Assembly: GCA_030727685.1 (NCBI GenBank)
Contig: JANRBC010000127.1
Span: 3,946 to 14,749, forward strand
DNA length: 10,804 bases
Reading direction: 5' to 3'
Source of the DNA: Ilumatobacteraceae bacterium
GTDB lineage: Bacteria; Actinomycetota; Acidimicrobiia; Acidimicrobiales; Ilumatobacteraceae
This document shows, piece after piece, positions 6,174-10,804 of the stretch (positions are counted from its first letter, which is position 1; each line of letters starts with the position of its first letter). The notes below the pieces were generated by a model. That model had not been told where the DNA came from, ran no database searches, and saw nothing but the letters and a program-made list of their open reading frames with translations. Both the position numbers and the translations under genes were made by a program.

Positions 6174-7127
6174 CTATTCGGCGCGCACGCCGGCAAAAAG
6201 ATCAGTCTCGAGGTCTGACGCACTTGGCGAATATCTGTCAATGTGATGCGCGGCCAGAATCCAGTCTTCATAGGGGTATGCCGCGGCCAATTCTTCATCG
6301 CTAAGACCAAACCAGAACGGTTCGTTGGCGTCAACTTGAGTTGCGTGCGCCTTTAGCGAACCAGACCGTGCCCAGTAATACTCACCGACATTCATTTTTG
6401 TCGTGATGCGATGATCGTGATTTGGTCGATCAAACCACTTTTCATCGAATGGCGAAGAGCCCCGCAACCGCAACATCGCCTCATGCACAGCCATAAACCG
6501 AGTGCGCGACCAAACTGAGTAATACATCTTCAACGGTTGCCAAACTGGCCCTGCATTTTTATACCAAGTCGAATCACCTGCACGAGCAAAAGCCAACACG
6601 CTCACGTCATGAACTTTCAAGTGATCGGGGTGCAAATATCCTCGCTGGTCGTCACTATACGTAACAATCACCTGCGGTTTTTCGGCACGAATTATTTTCA
6701 CAAGCCGTTCTGCTGCTTCATCAATATCGGCCATATGAAAACACTCTGGGTTCGAGTTCGATTCACTTTCGGCCATACCCGAGTCTCGATAACCCAACAT
6801 ATGCAACTTGCTAAAGCCGATTACTTCAACACTTTTTTCTAATTCTTTAGGCCGCATTTCAATCAACAACTTTTTTTGTTCTACTGCATCAAGACCATGA
6901 AAAGGCATACCTGGTTCTTTAAGCGCCGGGTTATTCACATCGCCCTCTTCACCGCCAGTACAACAAACCAAAGCTGTTCGCACACCCATCTCGGCATAAC
7001 GCGCAAAAGTCGGAGCACCCTTCGATGCTTCGTCATCGGGGTGAGCGTGCACAGTCAAAGCGCAAAGTGGGTTACCAAACTTGTCAACCGGTGTGTGTTG
7101 AATCGCTGAACGATTGGCTTTTCTCAC
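6174..7127 (-). CDS. mca: Mycothiol S-conjugate amidase (Mca), PIG-L/LmbE family
   Basis: A 317-residue protein starting at GTG. Near the N-terminus VHAHPDDEASKGA holds zinc ligands H29 and D32 and catalytic D31. The third zinc ligand is in YLHPDHLKVH (H169 region). Lys36, 7 residues after H29, matches Lys19 of mycobacterial Mca, where the sister enzyme MshB has a different residue; this favours Mca over MshB. Other Mca-like parts are TALVCCTGGEEGDVNNP, MRPKELEKSVEVIGFSKLHMLGYRDSGM and VIVTYSDDQRGYLHPDH. Mca cleaves mycothiol S-conjugates of toxic electrophiles to a mercapturic acid, for export, and glucosaminyl-inositol, for recycling. It indicates a mycothiol-using actinobacterium. The C-terminal third (YYWARSGSLKAHATQVDANEPFWF) is also family-like. 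No other mycothiol gene is in the window. Confidence 0.88.
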   Translation of the reverse strand: MRKANRSAIQHTPVDKFGNPLCALTVHAHPDDEASKGAPTFARYAEMGVRTALVCCTGGEEGDVNNPALKEPGMPFHGLDAVEQKKLLIEMRPKELEKSVEVIGFSKLHMLGYRDSGMAESESNSNPECFHMADIDEAAERLVKIIRAEKPQVIVTYSDDQRGYLHPDHLKVHDVSVLAFARAGDSTWYKNAGPVWQPLKMYYSVWSRTRFMAVHEAMLRLRGSSPFDEKWFDRPNHDHRITTKMNVGEYYWARSGSLKAHATQVDANEPFWFGLSDEELAAAYPYEDWILAAHHIDRYSPSASDLETDLFAGVRAE

Positions 7128-7134
7128 TCGGTGA

Positions 7135-7140
7135 AGGCTA
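7135..7140 (-). promoter_or_regulatory. Candidate leaderless -10 box TAGCCT of mca
   Basis: On the minus strand TAGCCT ends 7 bases before the GTG at 7127. There is no Shine-Dalgarno sequence. The surrounding CACTAGCCTTC recurs at the small gene (complement of 2091-2101). Confidence 0.45.
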
Positions 7141-7160
7141 GTGAGACTTCGCTGAGATAT

Positions 7161-7178
7161 TGATGTTGATACTGATGT
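7161..7178. repeat. Three tandem TGATRY hexamers in the mca/PEBP divergent gap
   Basis: TGATGT-TGATAC-TGATGT runs without gaps between the two opposing -10 boxes of a 66-base divergent region, so a protein bound here could affect both genes. It may equally be a chance low-complexity patch; no known binding motif is recognised. Confidence 0.3.
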
Positions 7179-7180
7179 CG

Positions 7181-7186
7181 TAGTCT
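7181..7186 (+). promoter_or_regulatory. Candidate leaderless -10 box TAGTCT of the PEBP-like lipoprotein
   Basis: TAGTCT ends 7 bases before the ATG at 7194 with no ribosome-binding site. TTGATG at 7160-7165 is a poor -35 candidate at 15 bases spacing. Confidence 0.42.
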
Positions 7187-7193
7187 TTAGCCG

Positions 7194-7841
7194 ATGGTTC
7201 GCAAGCGCAACGAAAAATATAAATACTTCTTTGTCGCACTAGTCGCGGGGCTCGGCTTGTTGTCTGCATGTTCGCGCGACGGTCGCGTTTTGCGCGAGTC
7301 TGGCCCGGGTCAGGGCGAGTCGATTGCGATCATCACGACCATTGCCCCGACCGACTCAGACGCCAGTGCTGAGGAGGCGAATTTGTTTTCTGTCAGCGGC
7401 ACTTGGCTCGACAGCGGCTCACTTGATCCACGACATACGTGCTTGGGTTCGAATGTCTCGCCAGCATTAACAATTTCAAACGTGCCGGCAGGGGCGCAGA
7501 GCCTTGCGATTTCGCTCAGCGAAACCACCAGCCCCGATCAACCACTCTGGGTGGTGGCGAATTTAACTCCAGAGTCAACAGTTATTCAAGAAGGTGGCTT
7601 GCCGGCGGGCGCAATAGTTGGTGCAGCGTTCAACGGCGACAAAATCGTGGATGGATACAACGGCCCGTGTATTACCGACAGTGAGATTCACGAATTCTTT
7701 TTGGTGGTTTACGCCGTTGACCAGATGATTGAGTTCACTCCTGAGCCACAGTCGCTCGAGAGTTCAAAACTTTTGTTAAACGCAATTCAGGCGGCGGCCT
7801 TCAACTCTGCCGAGACCCGATTCTTCGTTCAAAACCCATAA
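7194..7841 (+). CDS. PEBP-like (YbhB/YbcL) lipoprotein with altered pocket
   Basis: A 215-residue protein starting at ATG. Basic residues (RKRNEKYK), a hydrophobic stretch at 11-24 and lipobox L23-S-A-C26 predict a lipid-anchored exported protein. A flexible S/D/E/T-rich linker (about 30-62) precedes a phosphatidylethanolamine-binding-protein fold: FSVSGTWLDSGSLDP, H81-T-C83-L-G-S-N-V-S-P, VPAGAQSLAIS, then Y155-N-G-P-C159 and E164-I-H166-E-F-F-L-V-V-Y-A-V, which is the usual GPxP...HxYxFxxYAL region. The normal DPDAP and HW residues that line the anion pocket are replaced (SETTSP at 109-114; Leu118 before Trp119). Cys83 and Cys159 may pair. Mycobacterial LppC-like lipoproteins are the nearest idea. 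The function is unknown; ligand binding may be lost or changed. Confidence 0.82.
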   Translation: MVRKRNEKYKYFFVALVAGLGLLSACSRDGRVLRESGPGQGESIAIITTIAPTDSDASAEEANLFSVSGTWLDSGSLDPRHTCLGSNVSPALTISNVPAGAQSLAISLSETTSPDQPLWVVANLTPESTVIQEGGLPAGAIVGAAFNGDKIVDGYNGPCITDSEIHEFFLVVYAVDQMIEFTPEPQSLESSKLLLNAIQAAAFNSAETRFFVQNP

Positions 7842-7985
7842 ATAACGCTTGCCGTCTGCCAAGATTTAGGCATAGACCAAAACATTGCATCCCTTCCGAT
7901 CTCGATATTTGAGACCGATTTAGACGCACGACTGGTCGCTGCAAATGACTCGTTTCGCGCGCTTGCGCTCGCAGGCGCACCGCTT
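7842..7985 (+). other. In-frame coding extension: first half of the N-terminal PAS domain, no standard start codon
   Basis: The reading frame of the following PAS-GGDEF-EAL gene stays open upstream to the TAA of the PEBP gene, but holds no ATG, GTG or TTG before 7986. The translated segment from 7884 reads IASLPISIFETDLDARLVAA, then NDSFRALALAGAP, which is the first strands and helix of a PAS fold whose second half (FEFRLWQPTGEVTW...VGSAHDVT) lies after 7986. So translation probably begins near 7884, perhaps at the ATT there as in infC, or the sequence has lost a start codon by mutation or error. Confidence 0.6.
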
Positions 7986-9920
7986 GTGGTCGGTAGCGCA
8001 CCGTGGGTGAACGCCCAACCTGCCGAACGCACTGCTGCTGAACGTGCTTGGCAACTCGCTAAACAGACATCGTCGAACTTCAATTTCGAGTTTCGTTTGT
8101 GGCAACCAACTGGCGAAGTCACTTGGATTTTAGTTTCGCTACAGGCAAAAAAAGATAGTGCAGGCCGAGTCACCAGTTACGTCGGCAGTGCACATGATGT
8201 AACTCAAGCAGTTAGTCGAAGAGTTCTTAGCGAACAACTAATCGGACTACTCGATGCGTCGCATGATGCAATTCTCGTTTTCGATCGTGCTGGAGCGCTG
8301 ATGTTCGCTAACGACTACGCCCAGCAACTTGTCGGCAAGAGTGAAACCCCGGGACTCAACGATGCTGCGGTGCAAACTTTTATTCAAGCGATTCGCGATC
8401 AGATTCCGCGTGAATTGATCTCAAGCACGACTTCAAATCGTTGGCAAGGCGAAGTTGGTTTTCGCGGTACCGACTCGATCATGCGCACGCTTGATGTTGT
8501 GCTGCAAATCGTGCGTGATGCCAACGGCACGATCGAACACTATTCGGCGATCGCCCGAGACATAACTGAAGCAAAGCAAACCCAAGAAGAGCTCCAACGA
8601 CAAGCCACTCACGATGCTCTGACAAATCTGCCGAATCGAGTTTTATTTCTTCGCAAACTCTCTGAGGCGCTCGACCGATCACGCACACTCAAGCGTGGCG
8701 TCACCGTCTTGTTTGTCGACCTCGACAAACTGAAAGATGTCAACGACACAATTGGGCATGGTGTTGGCGATCAATTAATTGTCAACATGGCCAAGCGACT
8801 AGTTAGTGCCACTCGCCCATCAGATGTTGTGGCTCGAATCGGTGGCGATGAATTCGTGATTCTCTGCGATGGTCTTGGCGACGAGCAGATAGCGATGGAT
8901 GTCGCCAACCGCATGCGAGCCGCCGTGACTGGTCAACAAATTTTGCAAGGATTCGAAATTGAAACCAGTGCCAGCATCGGTATCGCCATGGCGAATTCGG
9001 CATTGCTGAGCGAAATGTCGAGTGCCGATGCGGCGGTGACACTTTTGCATCACGCCGACAGTGCGATGTATCGCGCAAAGCAGCGTGGTCGCGGTCGCTG
9101 CGAAATGTATAGCGAAGAGATGAGCGCCAACGCTCGCGAAAAAAGTGCCCTGAGTTCACAACTTGAGCGGGCACTCGCAACTGACCAGTTGTTTCTTGTT
9201 TATCAGCCGATTGTTTCGACACACACTGGTCGAACCGCGGGTGCTGAAGCATTGTTGCGCTGGCAACACCCAGATCGTGGGGTTCTAACACCACCAATTT
9301 TTTTAAGTCTCGCTGAAGAATCGGGATTGATCGGACCAATCGGCGACTGGGTGACACGCCAAGCCTGCAACGACATGCGCACTTGGCTCGACGCCGGCAC
9401 AATTGACGGCTCTTTCGTGATGCACATAAATGTCTCTGCGCGCCAACTTGGTGATACAACATTTGTTGAACGCACGATGGCAGCTCTGCACGACGCAAAA
9501 CTAGAGCCGCATCAACTCGATCTTGAAGTCACCGAAACAACACTGCTCGACGACAAAGGCGGCGTTGTGCGCACGCTAAATGCACTAAAGCGACATGGCG
9601 TCAAAATGTCTATCGATGATTTTGGTACAGGTTTTTCTTCGTTGGTTAATCTGCGCAATTTCGTCGCCGACTATCTCAAACTCGACGGCACATTTATTAG
9701 GGATATCGGCAATCAAGGTGGAGATGATCCGGTTGTTCGCTCGGTAATTCAACTGGCACACTCACTCAATATGTCGGTTGTTGCCGAATGGGTTACAACT
9801 CAAGATCAGGCACAGCGACTTCGGATACTCGGATGCGACTTCGTTCAGGGAAATTTTGTCGGCCAACCAGTTTTGGCTCAAGAGTTTGGTGCGAAAATCA
9901 TGCAAGCCCGCACTAGCTAA
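7986..9920 (+). CDS. PAS-PAS-GGDEF-EAL cyclic-di-GMP turnover protein
   Basis: 644 residues from the first standard start (GTG); the true protein is probably 30-48 residues longer, see the upstream extension. Domains: the rest of PAS 1 (to about 75, ending VGSAHDVTQ); PAS 2 (about 82-197, ending ARDITEAKQ); a short helix; GGDEF (about 205-370, beginning DALTNLPNR at 210); and EAL (about 390-640). The cyclase motif G286-G-D-E-F290 is intact, with an R277-P-S-D280 inhibitory site at the standard 5-residue distance. In the phosphodiesterase half E421-A-L423, N482, E514/E517, D544-D545 and K565 are present, but the usual AEGVET loop reads A600-E-W-V-T-T605. There is no membrane segment, so it is a cytosolic sensor that may make, degrade or switch between both. 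PAS ligands are unknown. It follows the PEBP gene on the same strand. Confidence 0.93.
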   Translation: MVGSAPWVNAQPAERTAAERAWQLAKQTSSNFNFEFRLWQPTGEVTWILVSLQAKKDSAGRVTSYVGSAHDVTQAVSRRVLSEQLIGLLDASHDAILVFDRAGALMFANDYAQQLVGKSETPGLNDAAVQTFIQAIRDQIPRELISSTTSNRWQGEVGFRGTDSIMRTLDVVLQIVRDANGTIEHYSAIARDITEAKQTQEELQRQATHDALTNLPNRVLFLRKLSEALDRSRTLKRGVTVLFVDLDKLKDVNDTIGHGVGDQLIVNMAKRLVSATRPSDVVARIGGDEFVILCDGLGDEQIAMDVANRMRAAVTGQQILQGFEIETSASIGIAMANSALLSEMSSADAAVTLLHHADSAMYRAKQRGRGRCEMYSEEMSANAREKSALSSQLERALATDQLFLVYQPIVSTHTGRTAGAEALLRWQHPDRGVLTPPIFLSLAEESGLIGPIGDWVTRQACNDMRTWLDAGTIDGSFVMHINVSARQLGDTTFVERTMAALHDAKLEPHQLDLEVTETTLLDDKGGVVRTLNALKRHGVKMSIDDFGTGFSSLVNLRNFVADYLKLDGTFIRDIGNQGGDDPVVRSVIQLAHSLNMSVVAEWVTTQDQAQRLRILGCDFVQGNFVGQPVLAQEFGAKIMQARTS

Positions 9921-9943
9921 CTAGCTCAGTTAATCGCGAAGAT

Positions 9944-10804
9944 TCAGTCGCCAACTTCGGGTTCGGGTGCTGGGCCGAGTCCACCAAAAAATGCCAACAC
10001 AGCGGCAGAACCATCACCCAACCTGAGAATTGAATTACCTGCGATGGTGTCGCTATAGACATCGAGCGAGAACCGACTGATATCGCCTTTGGCTGCAGGT
10101 CGCATCTTTTTGGCGAATTCGGCCAGATCAAGATTGCTGTCGGTAATGATTGCCCCAGTTACCCCATCAAAGGCACTCGTGACTGTGAAAGGGTTCGACA
10201 ACACCCGGGTCAAACCCGAATTCAGCATCGCTGCAATAAATTTGCGCTGGCGTTTGCCTCGACCAATGTCTGACGAGCCATCAATCTTCCATTCGTTGTC
10301 AATTTTTGTTTCAAAATATCTGCTTCGTGCAAACGCCAACGCTTCGACACCATCAAGTGTGTTGCAACCAGGGGTCATGTACAGGCCTGTTTTTTTGTCT
10401 CGTGATGGAAATTGAACACAGATCTCCACGCCGCCGATTGCATCGACCAAACCCTTGAATCCTTGAAAGTTGATCTCTAAATAATGGTGAATCGGAATAT
10501 TGAAATTGCTTTGCATTGTGCGCACCAACACATCGGTACCTTCTTGGTATGCAGTATTGATTCGCGCGGTCTTCTCGCCATCACCAATGCGCACCCAAAG
10601 GTCGCGCGGAAACGACATGAGCGCCCCTGCGCCAGTCGCGTAGTCGTAGTGAAACACCATCAGCGTGTCACTGCGCCGACCAGAGATATCGCCTTCGTTG
10701 CCCATCGTCGCAAAGTCTGGGTCACTCGGGTCAGCGCCCTCTCGAGAGTCAGAGCCAACCAATAGATAATTTTCAAAACCGGCGCTCGGTGCAGAAAGTG
10801 CAGA
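9944..10804 (-). CDS. LytR-CpsA-Psr (LCP) family cell-wall glycopolymer ligase, N-terminus outside window
   Basis: The minus-strand frame is open to the window edge (286 residues seen). A TTG at 10762 is not the start, since FENYLLVGSDSREG, the opening strand of the LCP catalytic domain, spans it. Further LCP marks, counted from the edge: R43-R44-S-D-T47 (RRSDTLMVF), F65-P-R-D68-L-W, ARINTAY, VDAIGGVEICV (about 120-130), LDGVEALAFARSR, and D179-I-G-R-G-K-R-Q-R-K-F. The conserved arginines and aspartates hold the pyrophosphate of a polyprenyl-linked glycan. The protein would be membrane-anchored with this domain outside, attaching glycopolymers to peptidoglycan; the anchor itself is not in view. 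Two cysteines (about 129 and 147) could form a disulfide. The downstream end has only a Pro/Glu tail, with no LytR_C domain. It converges with the GGDEF-EAL gene, with a 23-base gap. Confidence 0.93.
   Translation of the reverse strand, partial: SALSAPSAGFENYLLVGSDSREGADPSDPDFATMGNEGDISGRRSDTLMVFHYDYATGAGALMSFPRDLWVRIGDGEKTARINTAYQEGTDVLVRTMQSNFNIPIHHYLEINFQGFKGLVDAIGGVEICVQFPSRDKKTGLYMTPGCNTLDGVEALAFARSRYFETKIDNEWKIDGSSDIGRGKRQRKFIAAMLNSGLTRVLSNPFTVTSAFDGVTGAIITDSNLDLAEFAKKMRPAAKGDISRFSLDVYSDTIAGNSILRLGDGSAAVLAFFGGLGPAPEPEVGD

Noticed and set aside
8803..9498. Long open frame (231 codons) on the minus strand opposite the GGDEF-EAL gene
   Set aside because: It is antisense to clear GGDEF and EAL motifs, its product is rich in Arg, His and Cys with no recognisable fold, and it is explained by the codon bias of the sense gene.
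7194..9920. PEBP lipoprotein fused by TAA readthrough to the PAS-GGDEF-EAL protein
   Set aside because: Both are in the same frame, but the first is exported and lipid-anchored while the second is cytosolic with no membrane segment between them; a single polypeptide makes no topological sense.
9918..9932. TAACT-N5-AGTTA inverted repeat as terminator between the GGDEF-EAL and LCP genes
   Set aside because: Only five A+T-rich pairs with no T tract; too weak to call.
1..10804. CRISPR array, tRNA/rRNA genes, insertion sequence or prophage
   Set aside because: No spaced repeats, clover-leaf sequence, transposase, integrase or phage-structural motif was seen on either strand.

Overview
The window looks like chromosomal DNA of an actinomycete-type bacterium (Actinomycetota), most likely an Acidimicrobiia/Ilumatobacter-like aquatic lineage. 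Four things point there: a mycothiol S-conjugate amidase (Mca), an F420-type luciferase-like oxidoreductase of the MSMEG_4141 kind, a LytR-CpsA-Psr cell-wall ligase, and many GTG starts with almost no Shine-Dalgarno sequences. GC is close to half, lower than most soil actinomycetes. Genes are packed tightly, often with gaps of 3 to 70 bases or overlaps. The class-level placement is inference. I see no tRNA, rRNA, CRISPR array, insertion sequence or phage gene.

Left part (1-2044): the C-terminal part of an alpha/beta hydrolase, cut by the window edge; a stand-alone RecB/Cas4-like PD-(D/E)XK nuclease with a predicted Fe-S cluster; a PAP2 membrane phosphatase; a symmetric hairpin; and a convergent 57-residue gene that is easily missed because it is so short.

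Middle (2045-6170): a 172-base divergent control region with inverted repeats, then a short-chain dehydrogenase overlapping a phytanoyl-CoA dioxygenase-like protein, probably an oxidative two-gene unit. An F420-type oxidoreductase converges on this unit and overlaps its 3' end by 18 bases. Next come a secreted thermonuclease-like lipoprotein and a ChbG/YdjC-like deacetylase with altered motif residues.

Right part (6174-10804): mca on the minus strand is divergent from a PEBP-like lipoprotein. This is followed by a PAS-PAS-GGDEF-EAL cyclic-di-GMP protein whose first PAS half lies upstream of any standard start codon, and by a convergent, edge-truncated LytR-CpsA-Psr protein.

I did not find a convincing new multi-gene system. 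The best leads are the start-less PAS-GGDEF-EAL gene, the recurrent TANNNT box placed 6-9 bases before start codons (a leaderless-transcription signature), the unannotated small protein with the window's only clear ribosome-binding site and its own leader, and catalytic-site deviations in the ChbG-like and PEBP-like proteins.
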